DNA of 64,000 nt from Diploptera punctata (GCA_030220185.1 JASPKZ010004202.1:4026001-4090000), one strand, 5' to 3'; counted from the stretch's first letter, positions 44,216 through 54,396 are shown. Notes: a model not told the origin generated them from the letters alone. Made by a program: numbers and translations.

Positions 44216-44261
44216 CCCATACATTAAATAATTTGTTTTTTTATCAAGAATACAGTAACAC

Positions 44262-44712
44262 TAAAAAATTGGGACTGGAAGTAAACATCAACAAAACTAA
44301 ATATAGGCCTATGTTCAGCATATAAATAAATTAGGCCTATATAATGTAAATTGGCAGCTGTTGACATGTGGAGAATTTTTTTAAGAAGTGGCTGAATTTA
44401 AATATCTATAAATAATAATTACAAATAGGAATGAGATGCATAAAAAATTAAAATAGGCTCAATTCTGGAAATGCGTAATATTATGCTTTACAGGAACTAT
44501 TGTTGTCCCAACTCCTTTCGAAAAACGTTAAACTGAAAATACATAAAAACTGTTATTCTCCCATTATATTATATGGTGCGAAACATGGCCTCTTACTTTA
44601 TGGGAAGAAAAAAAAAATACGAGTATTTGAGAATAAAGTTGTTAGGAAAATTTTTAGAGCAAAGAGAGAAGAAGAGACAAATGAATGGAGAAAACTAAAA
44701 TGGAGAAAATAG
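44262..44712 (+). pseudogene. RTEa LINE, decayed
   Basis: LGLEVNINKTK (44270) to the FENKVVRKIFRAKREEETNEW segment; many indels, no 3' end. Confidence 0.78.
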
Positions 44713-44839
44713 TGAGCTACATTGAATAATCACAAATAGGAATGAGATGCACAAAGAAATTAAACATAGGCTCAATTGTGGAAATGCGTGTTATTATGCA
44801 TTACAGAGACTCTTGATGTCCCAATTCCTTTCAAAAAAG

Positions 44840-45051
44840 TATTCTTCTTCACTTCCTGGTTTAGGCAAGAGTTGTCTGTTCCGTCTTCACTAATAGATCT
44901 AAGACCATCTCGTCCGAGGACATCTCTTCTTCCTCTTGGAAAATAATGGAATATTTTATTTGGTAATCTACTTTCTTCCATTCTTTCTACATCTTCTTTC
45001 CACTATATCTTGTTGTTAAATATCTTTTCTTTTATGGAGTAGATCTGCAGT
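44840..45051 (-). pseudogene. LINE fragment inserted in RTEa
   Basis: Antisense LQIYSIKEKIFNNKIQWKED, VERMEESRLPNKIFHYFPRG with a TTCTTC end at the left. TTTCAAAAAA occurs on both sides (44829-44838 and 45052-45061), a likely 10-bp TSD. Confidence 0.75.
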
Positions 45052-45174
45052 TTCAAAAAACGTTAAACTCATAATATATAAACTATTATTCTACCAGTTA
45101 TATTATATGGGTGCGAAACATGGACTCTTACTTTAAGGGAGGAAAGTAGATTACGAGTATTTGAGAATAAAGTA

Positions 45175-46502
45175 CAGGGTGCGGCAGCATAACTTCCTTT
45201 TTTTAAAACTTAATAAAATGCATTGTATGAATCAGAAAATTTTTATTCGTTTTTTATAATATAGGCACATACATAAAGTTTTGTTTTACTCAGTTTTGAA
45301 GATCAAATCAGGTAGGTGACGTCCCCCATTCTCCATACACTGAGTAAACCGATTTCTGGCGTTTGTCATGACTCCTGCCAGCATAGCAGGCGTTATGTTG
45401 GCAATTTCTTCCTGGATGTTGGTCTTCAAATCTTGTAGGGTCCTTGGACGGTTCACATAAACACGGGATTTCAAATAACCCCATAGAAAAAAATCACAAG
45501 GGTCAAATCGGGAGGAGCGGGCCGGCCACTTCAAATCGCCCCTAATTGAGATAAGGCGCTCTGGGAAGTGTTCCCTCAAAACAGTCATCGATGCTCTTGA
45601 AGTGTGTGCCGTTGCACCGTCTTGTTGGAACCAAGTGTCCCCTAAGTCCAACTCATCTAGCCGTGGGAAAAAAAAATTCCTGTAACATGTTTTACATACC
45701 GGTCCGAATTCACTGTCACTGTGACTTCATTTTCCTCAAAGAACCAGGGACCAATAATTCCACTTGAGGAAAATTGCACACCACACTGTGACTTTAGGTG
45801 AATGCAAAGGCCTTTGATGCAATTGTCGAGGATTGGTGTCAGCCCCAGTAGCGCATGTTTTGTTTGTTGACGGATCCACACAAATGAAAATGGGCTTCAT
45901 CACTAAAAAAAACAATAGCGTCCTCAGGAACGACTTCCAGAAGAACCTCACACGCGTTCCTCCGAGAATTGAAGTCACGTTCAGAAAGTTCCTGCACAAT
46001 TGCCATCTTGTATGGATGGAAATGAAGATCATCATGAAGTATTCTCCTTACAGAACGATCGGAAAGTCCAAGGGCAGACGCATGTTTGCGCGCAGAACAC
46101 CGTGGTGATCGCAACATTGAAGCTCTCACTACCTCAATGTTCTCAGGTGATCTAATCGGCCGGCGAGGGACTCCAGTTCTTCGTCTTGTCGCACTTGCAG
46201 TTTGTCTGAACGTAGTGACCCACGTAACAATTGATTTCCGGTCCGGGACAGGGGCCAACGGGGCTAATTTAAAGCGATTCCGAAAGGCGCGCCGGGTTGC
46301 GATCACAGAACATCCGCTCGAAAAGTAGGCCTCAATGGCAAACGCACGCTCCTCACTGTTCCAACGCATGATGGCGACTGAACTGTGTCAGGACAAAACT
46401 TTATAGTCCCCCCTCTCGAACGAGACCACTAGCGCTCCGCTACGACATCAACCGACTAAATGGCGCACATTTTAAAAAAGGAAGTTATGCTGCCGCACCC
46501 GG
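45175..46502 (-). mobile_element. Mariner-like transposon, 1328 bp, inserted at TA in RTEa
   Basis: TIRs of about 31 bp with one difference (left CAGGGTGCGGCAGCATAACT, right its complement), flanked by TA at 45173-45174 and 46503-46504. The host LINE reads AATAAAG-TA-CTTAGG across the insertion. The transposase is on the minus strand in broken frames: 46369-45839 (two HTH regions; FFSDEAHFHL with the first catalytic Asp), 45881-45657 (shifted) and 45651-45286 (WFQQDGATAHTS with the second Asp; DPCDFFLWGYLKSRVYV with the third). At least two frameshifts make it inactive. Confidence 0.92.
45286..46369 (-). pseudogene. Mariner-like transposase, frameshifted
   Basis: Start MRWNSEERAFAIEAYFSSGC with a DUF4817-type first helix-turn-helix, then SPRCSARKHASALGLSDRSV as the second. 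The DDE catalytic core follows: first Asp in FFSDEAHFH (near 45900), second in QQDGATAH (near 45630), third in FDPCDFFLWG (near 45490). The C-terminus has NRFTQCMENGGRHLPDLIF. Read in order, the pieces cover nearly the whole family length (~350 residues), so this is a recently inactivated copy. The family cuts and pastes DNA at TA sites. Confidence 0.88.
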
Positions 46503-46887
46503 TACTTAGGAAAATTGTTTGGACCCAAGAGAGATGAACAGACAGGTGAATGGAGACGGTTGCATAACTGTGAATTACATGGTCTTTATAGAAAAGCAGA
46601 TATAATGAGAACAGTTAAGTCTCGTAGACTGCGATGGGCAGGACATGTGGCACGAATGGGGAATGAAAGACGTGCATGGAAGCTTCCTGTAGGAAAACCA
46701 GAAGGAAAACGCCCAGTTGGTAGACTAAGAATGAGGTGGGAGAGTAACATTAACTATGATATGAGGGAAGTAGATTATACAGGGGATGATTGGAAAGCAT
46801 TAGCTCACGATTGGGATGTATGGAGAGCTTATGTCCGCACGGACATAGACCAACGGGTTCGATAGTGCCAGTGAGTAAGTAAGTAAG

Positions 46888-47112
46888 TGAACTACATGGT
46901 CTTTATTGGAAGCCAGATATAATAAGAACAGTTACGTCTCGTAAACTGTGATGGACAGGACATGTGGCACGAATGGGAATGAAAGAGATGCATGTAAATT
47001 TCTTTTAGAAAAACCAAAGGGAAAACGCCCAGTTGGTAAACCAGGAATGAGGTGGGAGAATAACATGAACTATGATTTGACGAAAGTAGATTATACAGGG
47101 GACGATTTTTGC
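46888..47112 (+). pseudogene. RTEa LINE fragment
   Basis: HGLYWKPDIIRTVTSRKL to LTKVDYTGDD; directly follows the GTAA tail of the preceding RTEa copy and ends near 47112 beside a T-run (47134-47144). Confidence 0.83.
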
Positions 47113-47369
47113 AATTAAAATTGGTAGATATCTTTTTTTTTTTTGCACGGCCTTGATACATCCCAAAGGTTCTCTGGGTGAAATTTTAACGTAGGTTTTG
47201 GCATGTGTTGGTGGACAGTTCCCTTGTGAGATTGATCTATTTTTGCAGAAATTTATATTAAATTACGGTAATCAATTTGATATTCATAAGCCAGAATCAG
47301 ATTGCAAAAGCAAGTGGAACTATTTCTACAAACTGGCGTATAATATGTATGAAATTGTGTTTGTTGCAG

Positions 47370-47465
47370 ATACAGTTGTACGGCTTCAACGCGGAGTTGT
47401 ATCACAACATGTCAGAAGCCCAGCATAAATCGCAAGGCATCGTGGGCATTTCTCTCATGGTCCAA
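47370..47465 (+). CDS. Next exon of the same carbonic anhydrase-related protein
   Basis: The 32-codon exon, IQLYGFNAEL to GISLMVQ, lies between a pyrimidine-rich acceptor ending in TTGTTGCAG (AG 47368-47369) and a GTAAGT donor at 47466, phase 0 at both ends. Joined to the 14020-14211 exon it reads SFPGE-IQLYGFNAELY, matching the carbonic anhydrase segment AELHLVHWN. The third zinc-ligand His is therefore Gln here (EIQ), as in CA10/CA11 proteins. GIVGISLMVQ is the following core beta strand. With the first ligand also lost in the previous exon, two of three zinc ligands are absent, so the protein should be acatalytic. No later exon of the gene was recognised in the remaining 16.5 kb. A palindromic tRNA-bearing insertion begins about 27 bases after the splice donor. 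Confidence 0.93.
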
Positions 47466-47524
47466 GTAAGTCAATCTTCTACATGTTTATTATATAGTAG
47501 TCATATTTGAAGAGAAAAATTATA

Positions 47525-47598
47525 CGCTCAGACTGGGACTTGAACCCGGGACCCTTGGTTCTCTAGACCAAGTGCTCTACCAACTGAGCTACCTGAGC
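47525..47598 (-). tRNA. tRNA-like sequence, left arm (isotype uncertain)
   Basis: 74 nt, identical to the right-arm copy. It folds as a cloverleaf: acceptor GCTCAGG/TCTGAGC, D stem GCTC/GAGC, anticodon stem CTTGGT/ACCAAG with loop CTAGAGA, T stem CCGGG/CCCGG with loop TTCAAGT. A-box and B-box are intact. A T5 terminator (ATTTTTC on its sense strand) follows within 6 bases. The formal anticodon would be AGA (Ser), but the long variable arm of tRNA-Ser is absent, and a 6-bp anticodon stem is irregular. It may be a tRNA-derived retroposon head rather than a working tRNA. Confidence 0.6.
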
Positions 47599-47938
47599 AA
47601 GTACCGATCTAAACGCAAATCTTTCTCTATATACATTGTAATTCCCATCCACCAAATGCTGTGAAGCCATGCTTCTATCTTGCAAATGGCGGCTCCTTTA
47701 TTAAGAAGACATATTTGGGAATTATACATTACAGCCAGTACGGCTTTTTCCAAGTTTTTATTATTGAATAATAAAATAAAAACTTGGAAAAAGCCGTACT
47801 GGCTGTAATGTATAATTCCCAAATATGTCTTCTTAATAAAGGAGCCGCCATTTGCAAGATAGAAACATGGCTTCACAGCATTTGGTGGATGGGAATTACA
47901 ATGTATATAGAGAAAGATTTGCGTTTAGATCGGTACTT

Positions 47939-48012
47939 GCTCAGGTAGCTCAGTTGGTAGAGCACTTGGTCTAGAGAACCAAGGGTCCCGGGTTCAAGTC
48001 CCGGTCTGAGCG
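47939..48012 (+). tRNA. tRNA-like sequence, right arm (isotype uncertain)
   Basis: Same 74-nt cloverleaf as the left arm, read outward on the + strand: A-box in TAGCTCAGTTGG, B-box GGTTCAAGTCC, followed by TATAATTTTTC as a probable Pol III terminator. A full acceptor stem (7 pairs, one G-T) argues for recent descent from a true tRNA gene. Anticodon assignment is ambiguous: AGA if the loop is CTAGAGA. Confidence 0.6.
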
Positions 48013-48237
48013 TATAATTTTTCTCTTCAAATATGATGTATCCATCATTGAGATGTACGAAATCAATAATAAAAATATAGTAGTCAGTTTATTTAACAAT
48101 CATAAGTCATCACCATCATCCAGGGATTAAGCCTGTTGGCTCGTTCCGGTTTCATGAAAGCTAGAATTGTTAAAATTGTTCAGACCATCTTCTGTGTGGG
48201 CGACCAACATTTCTCCTTCCGTGCGGTTTATAATTTA

Positions 48238-49141
48238 CAAAGGTGGATCAACTATAAACCGGAATTTGTATCTGGAGGCTCTGGTAGCGAACTGCAAAGA
48301 TTGCGGTTTGGAGGGGAAGTTGGTGGGGGTGTCTGGAGTAGGGATCGTGATGTGTCGCACTCCGAACAGTGGCCGCTTGCTTTAGTACGCCATGAGCGTG
48401 CAAGAGGTACACACGTCTGTTGCACAACGCATTATTATTAAGTTTTTGGCGAAAGAAGGCACTAAACCTTCTGAAATTTTGAGAAGGCTCCATGCGCAGT
48501 TCGGGGAAGCAACCCTTTTGAAGACGCAGGTGTATGATTGGCGCAAAAAAATTTTAGCGGGCCGGGATTCAGTGGAAGATGAACCCCACCAAAGACGGCA
48601 ACGAAGAAGCATCACTGCAGACAACATTCGTGCTGTACGGGACCTTATTGAGGAGGATCGGCGCGTAACAATTTCTGAAATTGCTTCACACGTTGGAATA
48701 AGCTTCGGAAGTGTTCAAGCCATCATCAGTGATGAACTCAAATTCCGAAAATTGTCTGCCAGGTGGGTTCCTCGGCTGCTCAGCCAGGAACTAAAAATTT
48801 TGACCAAAAACTGATGCAAATGCATTAGACAACTCTGGAACATCCTCCTTACAGTTCAGATTTGTCACCCTGTGACTACCATTTGTTTGGGCCACTGAAA
48901 GAAGACCTGGGAGGAAGGCAGTTTGGTGACAATGCAGCGGTAGAGGAGTTTGTGCGCAACTGGCTGACTACTCATCATCCCTCATTCTTCAAGGATGGCA
49001 TCAAAAAGTTGCCAACTCGATGGAAAAAGTGTGTTGGAAATGCAGGAGACTATGTAGAAAAATGAGGTGGTGGTTTTGTATTTTTTGTTAATTCAATAAA
49101 ATTGTAAACAATAATTCCGGTTTATGTTTGATTCACCCTCG
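48238..49141 (+). mobile_element. Mariner element, 904 bp, inserted at TA in LINE-b
   Basis: TIRs of about 28 bp: left CAAAGGTGGATCAACTATAA, right complement of CGAGGGTGAATCAAACATAA, both running into ACCGGAATT; TA at 48236-48237 and 49142-49143. It encodes the two ends of a mariner transposase with the middle deleted. Joining the flanks restores the LINE reading. Confidence 0.9.
48392..49065 (+). pseudogene. Mariner transposase, internally deleted
   Basis: N-terminal part 48392-48814: VAQRIIIKFLAKEGTKPSEI, LRRLHAQFGEATLLKTQVYD and W (paired-like first HTH, HTH_48 type), then DLIEEDRRVTISEIASHVGI, SFGSVQAII as the second HTH, ending RWVPRLLSQELK (linker before the catalytic core). The first two catalytic Asps are deleted. 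The C-terminal part 48862-49065 shows HPPYSSDLSPCDYHLFGPLK with the third catalytic Asp (DD34D type) and ends in GDYVEK. It is about two-thirds of the usual ~345 residues and cannot be active. Confidence 0.9.
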
Positions 49142-49764
49142 TATCACTAATTTTGGAAATCTCCCTTCTGGCATTCTATCAATATGTTATTTCCAGTCGT
49201 TCTTATATTTAATTATTCGGTCTGTAAGTTTGAAAATATTTAGTTCCTTTCTTATATCTTCATTTCTTTTCTTATGCAGCACAGTATATCCTGCTATATT
49301 TCTTAAAAATCGCATTTCAGCTGCTTTCAATCTTTGTTCTTGTCTTTTAGTGATCGTCCAACATTCTGATCCATACATCAATACAGGAACAGCCATCACT
49401 TTATAAAATTTAATTTTTGTTTCTTTTCTTGTGTTTTTAAGGGTTATTTTAATAGGGCCTCACATTAAATTTATTTATTTTGTCATTAATATCTTCAATT
49501 TTAACATATGATAAATTGAAACCTAGATATTTAAAACTATTCACCTGCTCTAAAATTGTATTATGAATTACTGTTTTTGCTCTTAAGGTATCATGTCCTT
49601 TAAATGCTAAAATTTTAGTTTTATTCTTTGCAATTTTTAAATTGTAATTGACACTTATTTTTTCCAAATTAAAAATAGCTCTTTGTAGATCATCTTGATT
49701 CATGTAGACATATTTTATGTCTTTCGGGCTAAATGGCCCTGGTCTGGTTTCACTAACACTCAAC

Positions 49765-50075
49765 GTTTCGTCTACTACTGCGTGCTGCTTTGTCGCGCAG
49801 CGGGCCTGGGTTCGATCCCCGGTTGGGACAGTTTTTCTGGATCAGGTTTTTATCGGGGTTTTTCGTCACCTGTAAGACAAATGTCAGGAAACCTTTAAGG
49901 CCCAAACGGTCCCCGAAATTATATAGCCATCATCATCATCATTCTATCACCATCATCCTTCACCGGTGTGGAAAGCAACGGGAAGCTACCACACCTACAA
50001 TTCCCTACTAAAGCTGCAAATATAGCATGAAAGTGATATGATTGCAGTGAAGGACCTGCCCTCGGGCAGAATTAG

Positions 50076-50087
<12 letters not shown>
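49765..50087 (+). mobile_element. SINE-D, tRNA-derived
   Basis: Head with B-box GGTTCGATCCC and GGTTGGGACAG, then TCTGGATCAGGTTTTTATCG, CACCTGTAAGACAAATGTCA, CGGGAAGCTACCACACC and GGACCTGCCCTCGGGCAG. It is the only copy in the window; SINE status rests on the head plus body organisation. Confidence 0.6.

Positions 50088-50112
<25 letters not shown>
50088..50112. repeat. (AT)n microsatellite
   Basis: About 12 AT units between SINE-D and a Helitron-like repeat. Confidence 0.9.
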
Positions 50113-50116
<4 letters not shown>

Positions 50117-50645
50117 GTCCCGGCCACGCGTTGCTGTGGCTAAGGTATACGTTAAAAATTTAAATTAAGTTCCTGTCTTTCAGACAGATTACTTAAAACT
50201 AATACTTACACACAAAATTAATAATATTGAAAATAAAATAAACACGAACACACTTAAATTATGAAATAATCAATATTTGTAATTCAATTGAAATTCGCGG
50301 TTGCAACAAAAAGCACAGCCATCTGGATCTCTCTTTGTTAAATAATAAACCAATTACCTTACACCGCCATCTGTTAGAATCGCATGGAACTCACAGATAC
50401 CTTACACCGCCATCTGTTAGAATCGTATGGAACTCACAGATAATTATAAATTTTTGTTAAATAATAAACAAATAATTTGCAATAAAAAATAATGCGACTA
50501 TAAATTTAGTTATAAAAACTTACCCTATGTCTCAAGTTGGATCAAACTGCACACAGTGTGCAAAATTTTATTAAAATCGGTTCAGTAGTTTAGGATTCCA
50601 TCGCGGACAAACAACGTGACATGAATTTTTTTATATATTAAGATA
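50113..50645 (-). mobile_element. Helitron-like non-autonomous repeat (type 2), longer copy
   Basis: Antisense counterpart of 8598-9031, including the two tandem 42-bp units (about 50358-50443) and the CGCGGACAAACAACGTGAC block. Its 3' side (left) has a possible hairpin, CCAC...GTGG, followed by CCGGGACTTCTA, reminiscent of a Helitron terminus. Confidence 0.6.
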
Positions 50646-51119
50646 TATATCATGTAAGGAAAGTTAAACAACTCATTTTTAGTAGTTTTAGAGGAGATAA
50701 ATATTAAGTGAGATATGTCTGCATTTATGTGCATACAGTAGCATATAAGTAAATATTTTGAGGGATAAAATAGATGACACATATTGTAATTGTAAAATTA
50801 AATTAAATGGAATGTAAATATGTGGTTCGAAGAAGAACCAATCATGTCGTTTTTACACGCGGTAGAATCAAATAAATTCCATGACCACACAGCTTCACTT
50901 ACCACAAATTCAAATTAGTGGTGGTTCGGGTGTAGAAACGCTTCAAAAATGTAATCAATGTTTTGCTCCATATAGCGCCCATTGGAAAGGAAGCCGGAAA
51001 GTAATTTGATCGCTTGGTGGGGTTACGAAATATAAAACAAATGCGCTCTCTTTATTTCTTTTATAGATTCGGTCCAACAAAAAAACGAGGTGCCATATCA
51101 ATCTAGCACGAGAAAACCG
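50646..51119. other. Unassigned sequence
   Basis: AT-rich; nothing recognised. Confidence 0.5.
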
Positions 51120-51399
51120 ACCAACACGTAGGAGAGCAAATAGCGAGCGAAAGAGAAAGCGGGAGAGAGGGCGAGCGAGAGGGAGGGCGAGAGGGAGCAG
51201 AGAGGGAGGGAAAGAGGAAGCGAGAGGGGGATAGAGAGGGAGAGCGAGAGGGGAGAGAGGGAGAGAGAGATGGAGATCGAGGGGAGAGAGAGAAGAAGAG
51301 AGAGAGAGAGAGAGCCCTCTACTCTCTCTCTCTGTCTCTCTCTCTCTCTCCCGCCCTCCCTCGTCTCTTCTCTCTCTCTCTCCCTCCCTCTGTCTCTTT

Positions 51400-51450
<51 letters not shown>
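51120..51450. repeat. Purine tract followed by complementary pyrimidine tract (GA/CT palindrome)
   Basis: About 51135-51313 is almost purely GA-rich (GAGAGGGAG words); 51315-51447 is almost purely CT-rich. The two can pair as a long hairpin or form triplex DNA. The open frames across it are low-complexity artefacts. Confidence 0.9.
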
Positions 51451-51453
<3 letters not shown>

Positions 51454-51499
51454 CTCTACCGCCTACCTGTTTATCTAGCTGTCCATTGATTAATTTATC

Positions 51500-52133
51500 A
51501 TAAGTGATGCCACGAGTGATTTCCAATTTATCTAGAGAATTTGGAAATCAAGAGTGGCATTTGTTAGGATTATTTAACGAATAAAATTAAGCTGTTTACT
51601 GACAAATCATTATTTAAATATAGTTATTTTAAAAATATTTATATATTTAATGTAAATGGCGATGTTTGAAAACAATCGAGAAATGTTTGGTTATGTTTCA
51701 TTTATCCATCCACTGCAACTTGGTCATATTATTTATTGCCAAGAAAGATTGCAATATTTTAAGAATGCACCTTAGTAGAGAAAAATTGAAACATATCAAA
51801 CTGTGTATTATAACCAACATTATATGGTATTAATTTTTTTTTAAACAACTTGGTAAAATCAATATTTAAAAACACAATTATTGAACACACAATTATCAAA
51901 TCTGTAGTTCGAAGAAATCTGTTCATTATTTGCTATTTCAACTTATTTGTTGGAGGGTCAGTCACCGGAAAATAATGCTCTGACCTGTTCTGAATATTAA
52001 AAAGGAGGAGCTTTCATTATTTTGGTAAACAGAATTCGATAAAGAGCGAGGTGAAATACGACTGTCATTGGTTGTAAAACAAAGTTCATTGAAACGTGAT
52101 TGGTCATTGACTCCCATTTGGTGCATGAGTTAA

Positions 52134-52138
<5 letters not shown>
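51500..52138 (+). mobile_element. MITE-H, copy D
   Basis: Starts CATAAGTGATGCCACGAGTG with a shortened hairpin (the central ~36 bp present in copies A-C is missing) and ends GCATGAGTTAAATAGT. Confidence 0.8.

Positions 52139-52183
<45 letters not shown>
52139..52183. repeat. (AT)n microsatellite, about 22 units
   Basis: Pure AT array immediately after MITE-H copy D. Confidence 0.95.
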
Positions 52184-52186
<3 letters not shown>

Positions 52187-52690
52187 CAAAGATTAAAACA
52201 GTAGAACATTTTAAATAAATCAGAAGAAAACGAACAAAAATTAAACCACTTAAATGTGTGTCTAATTATACAATATACCTAATAATAACAGTTATACAAG
52301 ATTCCGTTTTCACTGCGGTCCGTCCCATTCAAATATCAAACAGAAAAAAATTGTGTTTTGCCGATTGAGGGTTAGGAAGGTCGCGAGTGGGGCCCCAACT
52401 TGGAGTGAGGAGAGTGGATTTGGTTAAGTTAGACCCTCTGGTCTTCACCGAAATTCACCCCAGAGGTTAAATATCAGTTCCATCAGGGTTTTTTGACCGG
52501 ATCAATGGTCGGGAAATCCGAATTAGCTTGAGCCCCATATATATAATAAATAGACAGGGAGAAAGGTTAAATAAGTCACCCTTTCCTTGAAACCTAGAAA
52601 AGGCACCTTTAGTTGTACAAATTGCATACTTCCTGACCAAACTTTGGAATTAAATAACTCCTAACTAGGCAGCGTATAACAGCGTGCATT
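52184..52690. other. Unassigned sequence
   Basis: Nothing recognised. Confidence 0.5.
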
Positions 52691-52699
52691 TTCAGAATT

Positions 52700-53690
52700 G
52701 AGCCTATTTTTAATTCCTTTGATAGATTATTATTTTATTTATCATCATCATTACTCCAAGGATTAGGCAATTGCCCGTTCCGACTTCATAATGCATCAGC
52801 CCAACGTCTTCTAGGTCTTCCAACATCACGCCTTCCTCTTGCTTGATAATTTGTTGCTAACAATGGATATCTCTCCTTACTCATTCCATCCATGTGATCA
52901 ATCCATTTCTGTCTGTAATTCGTGACTTTATCCAATAAAGGCTGTACTTTCAATTCTTCTCTTATATCCTCATTTCTTATTCTATCAAGTCTTGTACATC
53001 CTTTTACTTGTCTTAGGAACCTCATCTCCGCCGTCTGTTTCTATCCTTCTGTCTTTTCACTGGAGCCCAAGTTTCACATCCATACAATATTGTGGGAACC
53101 GCCATAACATTATACATTTTTATCTTGGTTTTCTTTTCTAATTTTATTTTTGAATGTTCTCTGTATTGTTCCACACACCGTCTGAAATTTATTTATTTTG
53201 GAGGTCAATATCTCTTTCCACATTGTAGCCAACATCACAGCCCAAATATTTGAAACTAGACACCTGTTCTATACTTGATTTTCTAAAATAATTTTGGATC
53301 TCACTGGGTCTCTTCTCTAAAAGCCATTGTCTTCGTTTTCCTTACAGAAATCTTTAGATCGTATAATTTACATATTTCATTTAATGCATGCATTGATTTC
53401 TGTAAGTCGTCTTCATTTTTCTGTATTATGATTACATCGTCAGCAATAGAAGATTATTTATGCACACTTTATTATCCATTCTTATTTCCGGAGTTCACTA
53501 AAGCTTTCCATTTATTTCAAATATCTCTATCATATATATCTATATATATATATATATATATAATATAATATATAAAAGAAAGTGGGTGTAAAACTACATC
53601 CTTGTCGTAATCCAGTATTTGTTTTGATTGCATCTGTTCTTTTGAATCCGGTATCTATAATTATATTTGTTTATTTTATTTAAAAATAAA
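52700..53690 (-). pseudogene. LINE-g, RT and C-terminal part
   Basis: Antisense pieces: GLRQGCSFTPT at about 53620, a (TA)n interruption at 53529-53571, VIIQKNEDDLQKSMHALNEI (about 53410), a QVSSFKYLGCDVGYNVERDI block and frame 53025-52786: MRFLRQVKGCTRLDRIRNED, IREELKVQPLLDKVTNYRQK, WIDHMDGMSKERYPLLATNY, GRRDVGRPRRRWADA. The 3' end is (ATC)-type. It is nearly identical to 56505-57300. Confidence 0.8.
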
Positions 53691-54080
53691 GATTATTGAG
53701 CAATGAGTTGCAGATAACATCATTTTGGTTAAAAATGTTTACACTAAAGATTTATCTAGGTTTTGTAATTGATTTCAATGTTGAAATAGCTCTAATAATT
53801 ACAGGAAAAACACATGTAGTGTGGAAAATATTATTCCCCCTCCATTATACAACATTTAATGGGTTTCTCTTTTGACACTGTCAAACCAATTATTTCTGCA
53901 CGAATTCCTTTGTCACATACATTTTTTTCTCATTTTGTATGAAATTCCTGTTTCATACCAAATACCTACATTTACAAATGTGCATTTTTGGTCAGACCTT
54001 TCGAATGTTCACCGCAAACAAAATGGGAAAACATTCCAAAGTCCCGATCACTGTGTCATATAAACTGGATAAATATACCA

Positions 54081-54120
<40 letters not shown>

Positions 54121-54150
54121 TTTAAAAAGCTTACGATTCGGTTGACCGAG
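53691..54150. other. Unassigned sequence ending in (AAT)n
   Basis: Two overlapping 60-70 codon frames have no known motif. (AAT)n at 54083-54118. Confidence 0.5.
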
Positions 54151-54151
54151 A

Positions 54152-54350
54152 ATCTTACTTACTTACTCACTGGCACTATCGAACCCGTAGGTTCATGGCC
54201 GCACGGACATAACCTCTCCATACATCCCTATCCTGAGCTAATGCTTTCCAATCATTCCCTGTATAATCTACTTCCCTCAAATCATAGTTAATGTTATTCT
54301 CCCACTTCATTCTTGGTCTATCAACTGGGCGTTTTCCCTCAGGCTTTCCC
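54152..54350 (-). pseudogene. RTEa LINE 3' end
   Basis: 3' tail (CTTA)n at 54156-54168, then the last ~60 codons; truncated at PEGKRPVDRPRMK. Confidence 0.84.
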
Positions 54351-54396
54351 TAACATTCCATGTTCCTAGGAACATGTCCCTGTGTTTGAGCCTTCG

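Larger units (their letters stand above)
44717..46885 (+). pseudogene. RTEa LINE with two nested insertions
   Basis: RTEa runs 44717-44839 (ITNRNEMHKEIKHRLNCGN), 45052-45174 (KNVKLII...FENKV) and 46503-46885 (VLRKIVWTQER-like, then HGLYRKADIMRTVKSRRLRW to the GTGAGTAAGTAAG end). The gaps contain a LINE fragment and a mariner-like transposon. Removing both restores a continuous LINE. Confidence 0.87.
47504..48074. mobile_element. Palindromic tRNA-bearing insertion with 12-bp TSD
   Basis: Left arm 47501-47765 and right arm 47770-48036 are inverted copies around a 4-base centre; I find one mismatch and a 2-base bulge over about 265 bp. ATATAGTAGTCA occurs at 47492-47503 and again at 48075-48086, so the structure appears to have inserted as a unit. 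The 3' side ends AATCAATAATAAAA before the repeat. Each arm carries a tRNA-like sequence pointing outward. It lies in the CARP intron, ~27 bases after the exon 2 donor. Confidence 0.88.
48110..49763 (-). pseudogene. LINE-b, RT C-terminal part interrupted by a mariner
   Basis: Antisense frames 49763-49449 (QDDLQRAIFNLEKISVNYNL, KTKILAFKGHDTL, VNSFKYLGFNLSYVKIED) and 49399-49187 (MMAVPVLMYGSECWTITKRQ, LKAAEMRFLRNIAGYTVLHK). These continue through MPEGRFPKLV to the mariner and resume after it (48235-48110) with GRRNVGRPHRRWSEQF and the DDDG-type 3' end. Loss of the 5' half is complete. Confidence 0.85.

Noticed and set aside
51098..51526. A 142-codon Arg/Glu-rich then Ser/Leu-rich frame
   Set aside because: Pure translation of GA/CT low-complexity DNA.
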